Counted from the stretch's first letter, positions 1 to 8,696 are shown. The stretch: 64,000 nt of DNA from Bradyrhizobium iriomotense (GCF_018130765.1 NZ_JAFCJZ010000009.1:186001-250000), one strand, 5' to 3'. Notes: a model not told the origin generated them from the sequence alone. Translations and numbers: made by a program.

Positions 1-983
1 ATCAGGTCGAGCTGGTTCATGGCGACCAGTTGCAGGATCTCGGTGCGCGGCTTGCCGCTAGTGTCGCGCGGTAGCGCGTGCACGACCTGGATGTGTTCCG
101 GCGGTTTTGGACCTTTGGCCGCGGAAAGCTCGCTCCGGAGCTGGCCTTCGAGCGTGGCCTGATCCGCCTCGACGAAGGCGTAGAGGCCGACGCCGGAGCG
201 CCGATCGGCAAAGGCGACGATGGCGGTGTCGCGCACGGCAGGATTCTTGAGGATCAGCGCGGCCAGCACCGGCGCATCGTTCACGAGCCGGCGGCCGCCG
301 CCTTCGCGGTCGGTGAAGTTGAACAGGCCGCGGGTAATCGCGCGATAGACCTTCTTGCCGGTAACGAGCCATAGGCTCGCGGCAAACGATTTCTTCGCCA
401 GGATTTTTCGCTCGCGCGGCGTCAGCGCTTCGGGCGCATAGGAGCGCTTGTGCTTGAGCAGGTGGCGGAGGTCTTCGTAGGCAAGGATGCGATAGAGCCG
501 GCCGCGCCGGGTAAAGCACGCGGCAAGCTGGAAGTCCGTCACATAGGCGCGGCCGTCGCGGCCGACCAGCCAGTTCTGCTCCTTCGCGAGATCGTTGTGG
601 CAGATGCCGGCGCGGCGCAGCCGTCGCAACGCCGCCTTGGCCGAACGGAAATAGGCGAGGTCGCCATGGGGCTTTGCCAGATGCAGCGCGACGCCGTCGA
701 CGAAGCCGCGCACCAAGGCGCGGCGGCCGGCCCAGAGCAGCTCGGGGCCGATATTCAGACCCTTGGCGAGCGCGAGCGCATGCTTCTCGCGTGCGAACAG
801 ATGCCGTGCCAGCAGGAATGACCACCACGGCACTTCGTCGAGCCGGCGCAGCACCGCGTCGACCTCGCCGGTCTCGGCACGGAAGCGGCCGCGCTCGACG
901 GTCGAGAACACATCGCGCTTGAGCAGGACGCCCTCGGTCCAGCGCGCCGAGAGCTCTGCGGCGTCGTCTTTGGGGAGGCTCAT
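1..983 (-). CDS. Kinase-like protein with AMP-ligase-C-like tail (partial)
   Basis: The reading frame opens at ATG 983 and runs off the left edge without a stop, giving 327 visible residues. Residues about 125-135 carry HNDLAKEQNW, which fits the HxDxxxxN catalytic loop of protein kinase-like (RIO/Bud32/aminoglycoside kinase) folds. VTDFQLAA follows about 20 residues later and stands where the metal-binding DFG would be. From about residue 230 the sequence changes character: a GVGLYAFVEAD stretch and LPRDTSGKPRTEIL resemble the C-terminal subdomain of AMP-forming ligases (the PRTxSGKxxR motif). The arrangement is seen directly; substrate and pathway are not known. It starts 10 bp before the trmFO stop on the same strand and may be co-transcribed with it. 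Confidence 0.75.
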   Translation of the reverse strand, partial: MSLPKDDAAELSARWTEGVLLKRDVFSTVERGRFRAETGEVDAVLRRLDEVPWWSFLLARHLFAREKHALALAKGLNIGPELLWAGRRALVRGFVDGVALHLAKPHGDLAYFRSAKAALRRLRRAGICHNDLAKEQNWLVGRDGRAYVTDFQLAACFTRRGRLYRILAYEDLRHLLKHKRSYAPEALTPRERKILAKKSFAASLWLVTGKKVYRAITRGLFNFTDREGGGRRLVNDAPVLAALILKNPAVRDTAIVAFADRRSGVGLYAFVEADQATLEGQLRSELSAAKGPKPPEHIQVVHALPRDTSGKPRTEILQLVAMNQLDL

Positions 984-990
984 CGAAAAC

Positions 991-2418
991 TCACGCGGCG
1001 GCGGCAATGCGCAGGTGATCGGCGATCCAGCGATCGAGATCGGCGAGCGCCCGTGCACTCATCGCCTGCTTCTTGGCCACCGTCTTCTCGTTGCCGCGCA
1101 GGCGCGTGCCGTCGGGCTTCTTGGTCGGCGCGCTCGCGAGGGGCGGGAACAGTCCGAAATTGATGTTCATCGGCTGGAACGAGCGCGTGCCCGGTTCGAT
1201 GGTCTCGATGTGGCCGCCGGTGATGTGGCCGAGCAGCGATCCCAGCGCGGTCGTGCCCGGCGGGCTCTCGAGCGTCTCGCCGCGCGCGTCCGCGGCCGCA
1301 TAGAGGCCGGCGATCAGGCCGACGCTGGCAGACTCCACATAGCCCTCGCAGCCCGTCATCTGGCCGGCGAAGCGCAGCCGCGGCTGCGCGCGCAGGCGCA
1401 ACTGGCCGTCGAGCAGCTTTGGTGAATTGAGGAAGGTGTTGCGGTGCAGGCCGCCGAGGCGGGCGAACTCGGCCTTCTCCAGCCCGGGAATGGTGCGGAA
1501 GATGCGCTGCTGCTCGCCGTATTTCAGCTTCGTCTGGAAGCCGACGATGTTGTAGAGCGTGCCGAGCTTGTTGTCCTGGCGCAGCTGCACGATGGCGTAG
1601 GCCTTCGTCGCCGGATCGTGCGGATTGGTGAGGCCGACCGGCTTCATCGGGCCGTGGCGCAGCGTCTCGGGCCCGCGCTCCGCCATCACCTCGATCGGCA
1701 GGCAGCCGTCGAAATAGGGCGTGTTGGTCTCCCACTCCTTGAACTCGGTCTTCTCGCCGGCGATCAGCGCGGCGACGAAGCTGTCATACTGCTCCTTCGT
1801 CATGGGGCAGTTGATGTAGTCGGCGCCGTTGCCGCCGGGGCCGACCTTGTCGTAGCGCGACTGGAACCAGGCCACCGACATGTCAATGGACTCGCGGTGC
1901 ACGATCGGCGCGATCGCATCGAAGAAGGCGAGCGCGTTCTCGTCGGTCAGCGCGCGGATGGCATCGGCCAGCGGCGCCGAGGTGAGGGGGCCGGTGGCAA
2001 CGATGACGTTGCTCCACTCGGCCGGCGGCAGGCCTGCGATCTCGCCGCGGGCGATCTCGATCAGGGGATGCTCGTTCAGTGCCTTGGTGACGGCCGCGGA
2101 GAAGCCCTCGCGGTCGACCGCAAGGGCGCCGCCGGCGGGCACCTGGTTGGCGTCGGCCGCGCGCATGATCAGCGAGTCGAGGCGGCGCATCTCCGCATGC
2201 AGCAGACCGACGGCGTTGTTGGCGGCGTCGTCCGAGCGGAACGAGTTGGAGCAGACCAGCTCGGCGAGCCCGTCGGTGCGGTGCGCCTCGGTCATGCGGT
2301 CCGGCCGCATCTCGTGCAGCACCACGGGCACGCCGGCTTTGGCGACCTGCCAAGCGGCCTCGGAGCCGGCAAGGCCCGCGCCGATCACGTGCACACTATT
2401 GGAATGGGATCCTGTCAT
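991..2418 (-). CDS. trmFO: TrmFO, folate-dependent tRNA U54 C5-methyltransferase
   Basis: Methylates uridine 54 in the T-loop of tRNA using methylenetetrahydrofolate and FADH2. The 475-residue protein opens with a Rossmann FAD-binding motif (VIGAGLAGSEAAW, about residues 10-22), followed by the family motif LVCSNSFRSDD with its conserved cysteine near residue 55. Further family blocks are CPMTKEQYDSF, FARLGGLHRNTF and GQMTGCEGYVES; the last contains the second conserved cysteine. Length is normal for the GidA-related TrmFO family. The gene lies immediately upstream of the kinase-like gene on the same strand, with only 7 bp between them. Confidence 0.97.
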   Translation of the reverse strand: MTGSHSNSVHVIGAGLAGSEAAWQVAKAGVPVVLHEMRPDRMTEAHRTDGLAELVCSNSFRSDDAANNAVGLLHAEMRRLDSLIMRAADANQVPAGGALAVDREGFSAAVTKALNEHPLIEIARGEIAGLPPAEWSNVIVATGPLTSAPLADAIRALTDENALAFFDAIAPIVHRESIDMSVAWFQSRYDKVGPGGNGADYINCPMTKEQYDSFVAALIAGEKTEFKEWETNTPYFDGCLPIEVMAERGPETLRHGPMKPVGLTNPHDPATKAYAIVQLRQDNKLGTLYNIVGFQTKLKYGEQQRIFRTIPGLEKAEFARLGGLHRNTFLNSPKLLDGQLRLRAQPRLRFAGQMTGCEGYVESASVGLIAGLYAAADARGETLESPPGTTALGSLLGHITGGHIETIEPGTRSFQPMNINFGLFPPLASAPTKKPDGTRLRGNEKTVAKKQAMSARALADLDRWIADHLRIAAAA

Positions 2419-2492
2419 GGGGCGGACAGGTAGCGCTTTTCGGCGACAAGTGGAATCGCCGAGATCGAGTTTTCTGCCTCCGGAAACGACAA

Positions 2493-2511
2493 CGCCCGCA
2501 CGAGGCGGGCG
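2493..2511. terminator. Hairpin between DUF1127 gene and trmFO
   Basis: A 7-bp GC stem (CGCCCGC / GCGGGCG) with a 5-base loop lies 34 bp after the DUF1127 stop on the minus strand. There is only a weak T run, so it may terminate or attenuate read-through into trmFO. Confidence 0.5.
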
Positions 2512-2544
2512 CTATCGGTCCGTTCCGGGAAGGGCTGAACGATA

Positions 2545-2697
2545 TCAGCCCTGATACTGGCCGGCGGCAACGCGCGGGATGTCCGAGCGATCGAGGCCGA
2601 TGTCGGCCAGTTCGCGATCGCTGAGCTGGGACAGCTCGGCAACATTGCGCTGATAGTCCCGGAAGGTCTGGATCATGCGGATGAGCGAGAGCAGCAT
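2545..2697 (-). CDS. DUF1127 family mini-protein
   Basis: A 50-residue protein starting at ATG 2697 behind a good ribosome binding site (AGGAG). The C-terminal half, ELSQLSDRELADIGLDRSDI, is the hallmark of DUF1127 proteins, small arginine-rich alphaproteobacterial proteins. Some family members bind RNA or affect phosphate and carbon metabolism; the role of this copy is unknown. A much longer in-frame extension upstream (to 3105) has no RBS and reads as non-coding sequence, so the short start is preferred. Confidence 0.9.
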   Translation of the reverse strand: MLLSLIRMIQTFRDYQRNVAELSQLSDRELADIGLDRSDIPRVAAGQYQG

Positions 2698-3401
2698 TGG
2701 TAGTCTCCTGTAGTTCGATTCAGCCTTTGCTTTAGGCCTCATCGTTGAAATGAATATAGGTGAGAGTGGTGCAGTGCGAAAGTTCCGATGTTGCGATGCA
2801 GCTAAGCGAAGAGTGCATAGCATCGGTAAGGGGCGATTAACCTCTTGGCAGGCCCGCCCAAGAGCTGGGCGGGAGCAACCGCTTTCTGCAATAAAATACC
2901 GTGAAATCACGGAGTTAAAGCAGGCATTGCGGTTCCGATGAGGGTTGAAATAAGTCGCGATCCCGTGATCCGCAACACGTCGGGTCAGCTTGTAAGCCCA
3001 AGTCTCGCATGCGCGAATCGCATGAATCGCAGAAGCATATAAATGAATCTTGATTCGAAATTTTGCCAAGGGCGTCGCGCTTGCGGAACTGCGATTCGTC
3101 GGCACCGACGGCAGGGAGTGCTCTCAAGACTGTCGGCGAGCCCGGACGCATTCGCTGTGATCGCTTCAGGGGCTGACACGCCACGTTGATGCGGTGCACA
3201 CACGCCAAGCGTGCGTCCCCTGATTACCAAGTTGTAATGAAAATCAGAAATTTCGCATGCGGCTCTGCGCGGCGCGCAACATCACGCAATTCTCGCGGGG
3301 AATTTATTGCGGCAAGTTGCCGCAACCGGAGGAAAGTCATGCCGCAGATTCCGGCAATGTCGCTGGGTCTGTCCCAAGAACAAGAGAAGGAAAGTAACAT
3401 C
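2698..3401. other. 704-bp intergenic region
   Basis: No convincing gene was found here. The stretch is markedly more AT-rich than its surroundings between about 2880 and 3080 and probably holds the divergent promoters of the DUF1127 gene (minus) and the small secreted protein at 3402 (plus). A hairpin of the form CCCGCCC / GGGCGGG lies near 2853-2873. Confidence 0.5.
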
Positions 3402-3665
3402 ATGACGAAGTTACTCGGGGTTATCGCAATTGCCGCCGTCGCATTCGCCGTCGCGCCGGCCCAGGCCGCCAAGCACGCCATGGGCGGCTGCAGCGGGGCC
3501 AATCTGGAGAAGACGGAGACCGCGATCGAGAACATGGCCGACGGTGACAGCAAGTTCGTCGCGCAGAAGGAGATCGCGGCGGCTCAGGACTCGCTGCTGA
3601 ACGGCAAAATGGGCGCATGCGGCGCGCATCTGAACAAGGCGATGCACGCCACCATGGGCAAGTAA
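3402..3665 (+). CDS. Small secreted protein of unknown function
   Basis: An 87-residue protein. The start at ATG 3402 is chosen because it follows a purine-rich RBS (GAGAAGGAAAG) and begins a classic Sec signal peptide with cleavage expected after APAQAA (about residue 22). The mature part is about 65 residues, mostly alpha-helical by composition, with two cysteines. An in-frame extension to 3186 lacks a signal and is not supported. I recognise no family. A rho-independent hairpin follows the stop. Confidence 0.75.
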   Translation: MTKLLGVIAIAAVAFAVAPAQAAKHAMGGCSGANLEKTETAIENMADGDSKFVAQKEIAAAQDSLLNGKMGACGAHLNKAMHATMGK

Positions 3666-3691
3666 ACGGGTAGGTAAACGCGACCCAAGAG

Positions 3692-3718
3692 AGGGCCGGT
3701 CGCTTGGCGGTCGGCCCT
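3692..3718. terminator. Bidirectional terminator-like hairpin
   Basis: AGGGCCG / CGGCCCT stem with a 13-base loop, lying between two convergent genes (the small secreted protein and the lytic transglycosylase). Confidence 0.55.
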
Positions 3719-3740
3719 ACGCATTCTTTCAAGTGTTGTC

Positions 3741-4565
3741 TTAGGGAGCGCGTGCGAGCTGGGCGGCGAAATAGGCGACGGTCTTGGAATAGACCTCGCT
3801 CTTGTTCCACTGCTGCAGCACCGCGAAGTTCGGGCTGCCCGGCTGCCAGTCCTTGCCGCGCTGCCAGCCGTAGCCGGCGAGATAGTTGGCGGTGGAGGCG
3901 AGCACGTCGGGCGCGTTGTGCAGGAGATCGCGCTTGCCGTTGCCGTCGAAATCGACGGCATATTTCATCCAGGACGACGGCATGAACTGGGTCTGGCCGA
4001 GCTCGCCGGCCCAGGCGCCCTTCATGTCGGCTGGCGCGAGGTCGCCGCGCTGGACGATGCGCAGCGCATCCAGCAGCTCGGCGCGAAACTGATCGGAACG
4101 ACGGCAGTCATAGGCCAGCGTCGCCAGCGAGCGGATGGTGGCGAACTTGCCGGTGTTGACGCCGAAATCTGTCTCCAGACCCCAGATCGCGACCAGCACT
4201 TCGCCCGGCACTCCGTAGGTCTGCTCTATGCGCGACAGCACCGAGCCGTATTGCTTCATCATGTTGGAGCCGCGCGTCATCCGCGGCGGCACCATGCGGC
4301 CGGAAAACTCTTCAAAGGTCTGGGTGAAGACCTTTTGCGACTTGTCGCGGTTGAGCACGCTCTGGTCGAGCGTCACGCCGGCCAGTCCCGTGGCGATGGC
4401 CTGCTGCGAAATACCTTTGGCCGCGGCGTCGGCTTTGAAATCCGCAAGCCAGGCGTCGAAATTGCCCGAGCCGCAGGCAGCAGCGGAAAGCGCTGGCTGG
4501 GCGGAGAGGATTGACGCGGAGAGGGCGAGGGCTGCGAGAGCGAGACGAGAAATCGTCGGGGTCAT
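3741..4565 (-). CDS. Lytic murein transglycosylase, MltB family
   Basis: Periplasmic enzyme that cleaves the MurNAc-GlcNAc bond in peptidoglycan, forming 1,6-anhydro ends. From ATG 4565 the 274-residue product has a signal peptide (cleavage near LSAAA, about residue 27), then the SLT2/MltB domain. The catalytic glutamate block is GEVLVAIWGLETDFGVNTG, followed by GQTQFMPSSWMKYAVDFDGNG, which is typical of MltB and carries the FDGNGKRDLL segment of this family. The longer reading frame to 4685 adds a stretch lacking signal character and was rejected. No lipobox is present, so it is probably soluble in the periplasm. Confidence 0.93.
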   Translation of the reverse strand: MTPTISRLALAALALSASILSAQPALSAAACGSGNFDAWLADFKADAAAKGISQQAIATGLAGVTLDQSVLNRDKSQKVFTQTFEEFSGRMVPPRMTRGSNMMKQYGSVLSRIEQTYGVPGEVLVAIWGLETDFGVNTGKFATIRSLATLAYDCRRSDQFRAELLDALRIVQRGDLAPADMKGAWAGELGQTQFMPSSWMKYAVDFDGNGKRDLLHNAPDVLASTANYLAGYGWQRGKDWQPGSPNFAVLQQWNKSEVYSKTVAYFAAQLARAP

Positions 4566-4692
4566 CAGATGAAATGGATTCCGTGATGTGATCTGACCGG
4601 CTGCGCAATTTTGATTGTAACCGCGGCCAAAGCAAGGCGCATGACAGGCCGATCCTGCCCGAAGCCGGGCAGGATCGGATGTCACGAGATCG

Positions 4693-5601
4693 TTAAGCGT
4701 CCGTTCGATTCCGCCACGGAAAGAGATTGGCCGGGAAATCGGCGGCCGGTTTGCGCGGACGATGCGGCGGAGGCGGCACGGGCCGCGCGCCGGGTTCGGA
4801 TACGATCACCTTGCGGTAGAGATGCCACGTGGCGTGGCCGAGCAGGGGGATCACGACGGCGAGACCGAGGAACGCCGGGATCGTGCCAAGCGCCAGCAGC
4901 ACGGCGACGATCAGGCCCCAGGCCGCCATCGGCACCGGGTTCCTGGCGACGACGCGCAGCGAGGTCACCATGGCTTCGAACGCGCCGGCATGGCGGTCGA
5001 GCATGAGCGGGAACGATACGGCGCTGATGCAGAGCGCAGCGAGCGCGAACAGGAATCCGGTGCCGCAGCCGACCACGATCAGCCACCAGCCTTGCTGGGT
5101 CGTCAGCACGCGCGTCAGGAAATCCGAGATCCCGGCGACGCCCTCATAACCGAACGCGGCGACATAGATCGCCTGCGCGGTCGCAACCCAGGTGACGAAA
5201 AGAGCGAGCAGCAACGTGCCGAGGCCGAGCATCGCGCCGAACGAAGGCGAGCGCAGCACCTCCATGGCATCCCAGGCGCTGGCCTCCTCATAACGTTCGC
5301 GCCGGCTGGAGAGCTCATAGAGGCCGAGGGCTGCGAACGGGCCGATCAGGGCGAAGCCTGCGGCCAGCGGAAACAGCAGCGGCAGCACCGAATAGCCCAT
5401 CACCACGCGGGCGAGCACGAGGCCCAGCACGGGATAAATCACGCACAGGATGATGGCGTGGCTCGGAACCGCCTTGAAATCCTCCCAGCCGCGCTGGAGC
5501 GCCTCGTGCAGGTCGGACAGGTGGATGGTTCGGATGACAGGTCCAGCCGCATCAGTGGGCCGGGCCGTCGTGGGTACATTGCCCTGGTAGAGTGTGGCCA
5601 T
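4693..5601 (-). CDS. DUF2189 family integral membrane protein
   Basis: A 302-residue protein with a hydrophilic N-terminus (residues 1-40), about six hydrophobic segments between residues 45 and 265 and a proline-rich, basic cytoplasmic tail (PVPPPPHRPRKPAADF). The block LHEALQRGWEDFKAVPSHA before the first membrane segment and the glycine-rich GPFAALGLYELSSRRE are typical of DUF2189. The family's function is unknown; members often sit near cytochrome or stress genes, which is not the case here. Confidence 0.85.
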   Translation of the reverse strand: MATLYQGNVPTTARPTDAAGPVIRTIHLSDLHEALQRGWEDFKAVPSHAIILCVIYPVLGLVLARVVMGYSVLPLLFPLAAGFALIGPFAALGLYELSSRRERYEEASAWDAMEVLRSPSFGAMLGLGTLLLALFVTWVATAQAIYVAAFGYEGVAGISDFLTRVLTTQQGWWLIVVGCGTGFLFALAALCISAVSFPLMLDRHAGAFEAMVTSLRVVARNPVPMAAWGLIVAVLLALGTIPAFLGLAVVIPLLGHATWHLYRKVIVSEPGARPVPPPPHRPRKPAADFPANLFPWRNRTDA

Positions 5602-5936
5602 GGTCGCTAGCTCCCTTGCTGGGCAGCCGCACTCGGCGCCAGCAAACGGCGCAAGCGGCCGCTCTTCTCTGAGTTTCGCGATTCCAACCAGACGCGAATT
5701 CCGGACGGGATCGCGAGTTGCGCTGTGAGGCTACTCCCAATTCCGAGTCCTGTCCCTCACGCCTAGGTGAAATTCGATGCCGCAGCGCAACCTCGATGAT
5801 GTCATTCGGCCGTCATTTCGCCGCAGATAAGCTGATGCTGGTTGTCGGCTCGCAGAACTCCGCGGGCACAACGCAGTAACTTCGTCTATAAGTGGTCACT
5901 CAAGGCCTTCCAACGGATCCTTTTCGGGGAACAGAC
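5602..5936. other. 335-bp intergenic region
   Basis: Lies between the divergent DUF2189 (minus) and DUF3597 (plus) genes. It should hold both promoters. No palindrome or repeat stood out. Confidence 0.4.
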
Positions 5937-6338
5937 ATGAGCATTTTCGGGAAAATCATGAGCGCGATCTTCGGCAGCCAGCCGGCTTCCGCCGTGCCCG
6001 CCGGTGGCGCAGCGCCAGCCGGTGCCCCCGCAGGCGCCGCGCCGGGTGCATCGGCGCCGGCAGCCGCGCCGATGGCGGCCGTCGATGTCGCGGCCATCGT
6101 CGACAAGGCGGTTGCCGCGCACAAGGGCGAGAAGCTGGAATGGCGCACCTCGATCGTCGACCTCATGAAGGCGCTCGACATCGACTCGAGCCTTGCCGCG
6201 CGCAAGGACCTCGCCAAGGAGCTCGGCTATAGCGGGGACATGAACGACTCGGCCAGCATGAACGTCTGGCTGCACAAGCAGGTGATGTCCAAGCTCGCCG
6301 CCAATGGCGGCAAGCTGCCGCCTGAGATCAAGCACTGA
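5937..6338 (+). CDS. DUF3597 domain protein
   Basis: The 133-residue product starts at ATG 5937 after GGGGAA. It has an N-terminal MSIFGKIMSAIFG segment, an alanine/proline-rich linker (about residues 17-50), then the conserved DUF3597 domain: VDVAAIVDKAV, LEWRTSIVDLMKALDID and the C-terminal GDMNDSASMNVWLHKQVM. The domain is a small helical fold, related to LysM/BON-associated proteins in sequence style. No biochemical role is established to my knowledge. It is a single-gene transcription unit, closed by a strong terminator 20 bp downstream. Confidence 0.9.
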   Translation: MSIFGKIMSAIFGSQPASAVPAGGAAPAGAPAGAAPGASAPAAAPMAAVDVAAIVDKAVAAHKGEKLEWRTSIVDLMKALDIDSSLAARKDLAKELGYSGDMNDSASMNVWLHKQVMSKLAANGGKLPPEIKH

Positions 6339-6358
6339 CCGATCCCTCGGTTGTCGAA

Positions 6359-6384
6359 GGGCCCGCGCTCGCGCGGGCCCTTTT
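6359..6384 (+). terminator. Rho-independent terminator of DUF3597 gene
   Basis: A 10-bp perfect GC stem (GGGCCCGCGC / GCGCGGGCCC) followed by TTTT. Confidence 0.9.
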
Positions 6385-6388
6385 GCGT

Positions 6389-6664
6389 TCAGGCGACGAG
6401 GTCTGCATCCTCCGGATGCTTGTCGAGATAGTCGACGACGAAGCCGCAGCCGGCGATCACCTTCCTGCCGTCGCGGCGGATCAGATCCAGCGCACCCTTG
6501 ACCAGCTCGGAGGCGATACCGCGGCCGCGCAGCGCGCGCGGCGTCTCGGTGTGGGTGATGATCACCGCCGACGGCGTCAGCCGGTAATTGGCGAAGGCGA
6601 TGTCACTGCCGGCATCGAGCTCGAAGCGGCTCTTGTCCTTGTTGTCGCGTACCGATGCCGCCAT
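6389..6664 (-). CDS. Mini GNAT-like N-acetyltransferase (YidJ/NATD1 type)
   Basis: A 91-residue protein of the short GNAT-like family (acetyltransferase-related, COG2388 type). It contains YRLTPSAVIITHTETPRALRGRGIASELVKGAL, the acetyl-CoA binding RGRGIA loop (Q/RxxGxG/A), and the family end motif CGFVVDYLDKHPEDADLV. Substrate unknown. A second copy lies at 8409-8684. Confidence 0.9.
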   Translation of the reverse strand: MAASVRDNKDKSRFELDAGSDIAFANYRLTPSAVIITHTETPRALRGRGIASELVKGALDLIRRDGRKVIAGCGFVVDYLDKHPEDADLVA

Positions 6665-6703
6665 GCGAAATCCTTCCGAAGTGATGTCTGCAGTTGATCT
6701 AGG

Positions 6704-6783
6704 GCATGATCCGGAAAAGTGTGAAGCGGTTTTCCGAAAAGATCATGCTCGAACAATAACCTAAAGCGCGATGACGCGCTTTA
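6704..6783. repeat. Double palindromic intergenic repeat
   Basis: Two palindromes lie side by side. The first pairs GCATGATC at 6704 with GATCATGC at 6741-6748, with an inner GGAAAA/TTTTCC stem. The second is TAAAGCGCG-ATGA-CGCGCTTTA (6762-6783). The GCATGATCCGGAAAAGTG core is one I recognise as multi-copy in rhizobial genomes. It sits in the 185-bp gap before the TPR gene. Confidence 0.75.
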
Positions 6784-6849
6784 GGCGGCTGAACCGGTCC
6801 TTGCCAAGGTGCGACCAAGGGAGGTTGCCGCAGGGGAGATATCCGGAAA

Positions 6850-7785
6850 ATGCGTGTCCCGCTCAGCGCCATGGCCTTGCTCGCCGCGCTCGCTTCGACG
6901 GCAGCGATTCCGGCTGCGGCCGAAGGCGGTCCGGCGTGGGAGGCGTGCGTCGGGCCGACCAGCATGCCGGACCAGCGGGTCACGGCCTGCTCGAGCGTCA
7001 TTGACACTGGAAGCGAGACCGGTCGCAGGCTCGCAGGCGCCTATTGCAATCGCGGCCATGGACTCACCGAGAAGCGCGAGTTCGACGCTGCGCTGTCCGA
7101 TCTCGACGAGGCGGTCAGGCTCGCGCCGGACTATGCCTGCGCCTACAACAACCGTGCCCGTGTCTATAGCTTCAAGCGCGACTACGATCGTGCCATCGCC
7201 GATTACGACCAGGCCATCAAGCTCGATCCGGCCATGGCGCTGGCCTACAGCAACCGCGGCGAGTCCCGCTTCAACAAGGGTGATCTCGACGGCGCCGTTG
7301 CGGATTTCGACGCGGCGATCAAGCGTGACCCGAACTATGCGACCGCCTATGCCAATCGCGGCTTCGTCTATGCCCGGAAGCACGACACCGCGCATGCGCT
7401 TGCCGATTACACCACGCGGATCAAGCTTGCGCCGGATCTGCTTGCCTATATCGACCGCGGCAACGTCTATCGCGACAGCGAGCAGCTCGACCGTGCGGCC
7501 GCCGATTATGGCGAGGCAATCCGGCTCGCGCCGACGGATGCGCGCGGCTGGCGCAATCGCGGCATGATCCGGCTGTACCAGGGCGACAACAAGGGCGGCC
7601 TTGCCGACTACGATAAGGCGCTGCAATACGATCCCTCAGACGTGTTCTCCTGGAATAACCGCGGACAGGCTAAGCTGCGGCTCGGCGACAGGCAGGGTGC
7701 GATCGCCGATTTCAGGAAGGCGCTGGAATTGAAGCCGGGCTTGCAGACGGCGCAGGAGTCGTTGAGGAAGCTCGGGGCGCTCTAG
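6850..7785 (+). CDS. Periplasmic TPR-repeat protein
   Basis: The 311-residue protein begins with a signal peptide (cleavage near IPAAAE, about residue 25). After a spacer with two cysteines, about seven consecutive 34-residue tetratricopeptide repeats follow from residue 60 to the end; the clearest are AYNNRARVYSFKRDYDRAI, AYSNRGESRFNKGDLDGAV and SWNNRGQAKLRLGDRQGAI. TPRs form protein-binding superhelices; no enzymatic domain is present. It probably acts as a periplasmic adaptor. The neighbours give no functional hint. Confidence 0.9.
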   Translation: MRVPLSAMALLAALASTAAIPAAAEGGPAWEACVGPTSMPDQRVTACSSVIDTGSETGRRLAGAYCNRGHGLTEKREFDAALSDLDEAVRLAPDYACAYNNRARVYSFKRDYDRAIADYDQAIKLDPAMALAYSNRGESRFNKGDLDGAVADFDAAIKRDPNYATAYANRGFVYARKHDTAHALADYTTRIKLAPDLLAYIDRGNVYRDSEQLDRAAADYGEAIRLAPTDARGWRNRGMIRLYQGDNKGGLADYDKALQYDPSDVFSWNNRGQAKLRLGDRQGAIADFRKALELKPGLQTAQESLRKLGAL

Positions 7786-7963
7786 CTGCGGTGCGATATG
7801 AGTTGATCCGTCGAAATAATCCTCGCTCCCGCTCTTGCGCGGTCGCCGGCGGTTCCCACGTGTTCCACAGGACATACGTCCGAATGCGGCAGGCAGGGTC
7901 GCCAGACATTCGGAAGTCGTGATCGCCAGCCGCCGACGTGTGCCTCTGTTAGAGGAGGGTACG

Positions 7964-8362
7964 ATGTCGGACTTTGGTTTCTTGAATACTCATCGCACGT
8001 GGGAAGATTGGTCCGGGATGCTGCTGGGCGCATTGATTGTCGTCTCGCCGTGGTTTCCCATCCAGGATCAGCCCGCGATCTCCGGAGATCAGATGGTCAT
8101 CCTGAATGCGGTCGCGGTCGGCCTGATCGTGTTTGGCATCAGTCAGCTCGAATATGTCGCGCTGCAGCGTTGGCAAGAAGTGGCGACGATCCTGGTCGGA
8201 TTGTGGCTCATCGCCTCGCCCTATACCCTCGGCTATTCCGGCGAAGGGTTCCTGCGCATCTACCACACGAGCCTCGGCGCGGCGGTGGTGCTCCTTGGTG
8301 TGCTGCTGCTGTGGCAGGACTGGGACCTGAATGACCAGGACCTGCTCAAGCACGGGCAATAG
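7964..8362 (+). CDS. SPW-repeat integral membrane protein
   Basis: The 132-residue protein starts at ATG 7964, chosen for the strong AGAGGAGGG RBS. Two tandem SPW repeats are visible: THRTWEDWSGMLLGALIVVSPW and, about 65 residues later, RWQEVATILVGLWLIASPYTLG. Each consists of a tryptophan-rich helix followed by a membrane segment, giving about four membrane passes. The function of SPW proteins is unknown. A terminator follows the stop. Confidence 0.9.
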   Translation: MSDFGFLNTHRTWEDWSGMLLGALIVVSPWFPIQDQPAISGDQMVILNAVAVGLIVFGISQLEYVALQRWQEVATILVGLWLIASPYTLGYSGEGFLRIYHTSLGAAVVLLGVLLLWQDWDLNDQDLLKHGQ

Positions 8363-8378
8363 GCCGCAGATTGCAGCA

Positions 8379-8402
8379 GGCCCGCCCGGTTACGGGCGGG
8401 CC
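8379..8402. terminator. Bidirectional terminator hairpin
   Basis: GGCCCGCCCG / CGGGCGGGCC, a perfect 10-bp stem with a GTTA loop, between the convergent SPW and GNAT-like genes. Confidence 0.75.
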
Positions 8403-8408
8403 GTGTGC

Positions 8409-8684
8409 TCATCGCTGCACCAGATCCTGATAGTCCGGGTGCTTCTCGATCCACGCTTTCACGAACGGGCATTGTGGGATCAGCTTCAATCCGGCGGCGC
8501 GAACCTGGTCGAGCGCGCCTTGCACCAGCTTCGAGCCGACGCCCTTGCCGCCGAGCTCCTTCGGCACTTCGGTATGCTCGAAGGTGATGACATTGCCGTC
8601 GAGCTTGTAATGCTCGGTGGCAAGGTGGCCCTCCACCTCGAGCTCGAAGCGGTGGTGGGCTTTGTTGTCGATGACGTCGCTCAT
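8409..8684 (-). CDS. Mini GNAT-like N-acetyltransferase (paralogue)
   Basis: A 91-residue protein with the same layout as the copy at 6389-6664: FELEVEGHLATEHYKLDGN, then HTEVPKELGGKGVGSKLVQGAL with the acetyl-CoA loop GGKGVG, and the terminal CPFVKAWIEKHPDYQDLV. The two copies are clearly diverged, so the duplication is old or the second was acquired. It starts 12 bp after the end of the frameshifted DUF3828 gene on the same strand. Confidence 0.9.
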   Translation of the reverse strand: MSDVIDNKAHHRFELEVEGHLATEHYKLDGNVITFEHTEVPKELGGKGVGSKLVQGALDQVRAAGLKLIPQCPFVKAWIEKHPDYQDLVQR

Positions 8685-8696
8685 GTCGTCTTCCGG

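Noticed and set aside
58..828. Long minus-strand open frame rich in Arg, Ala and Pro
   Set aside because: Shadow of the kinase-like gene in another frame; composition is typical of out-of-frame GC-rich DNA.
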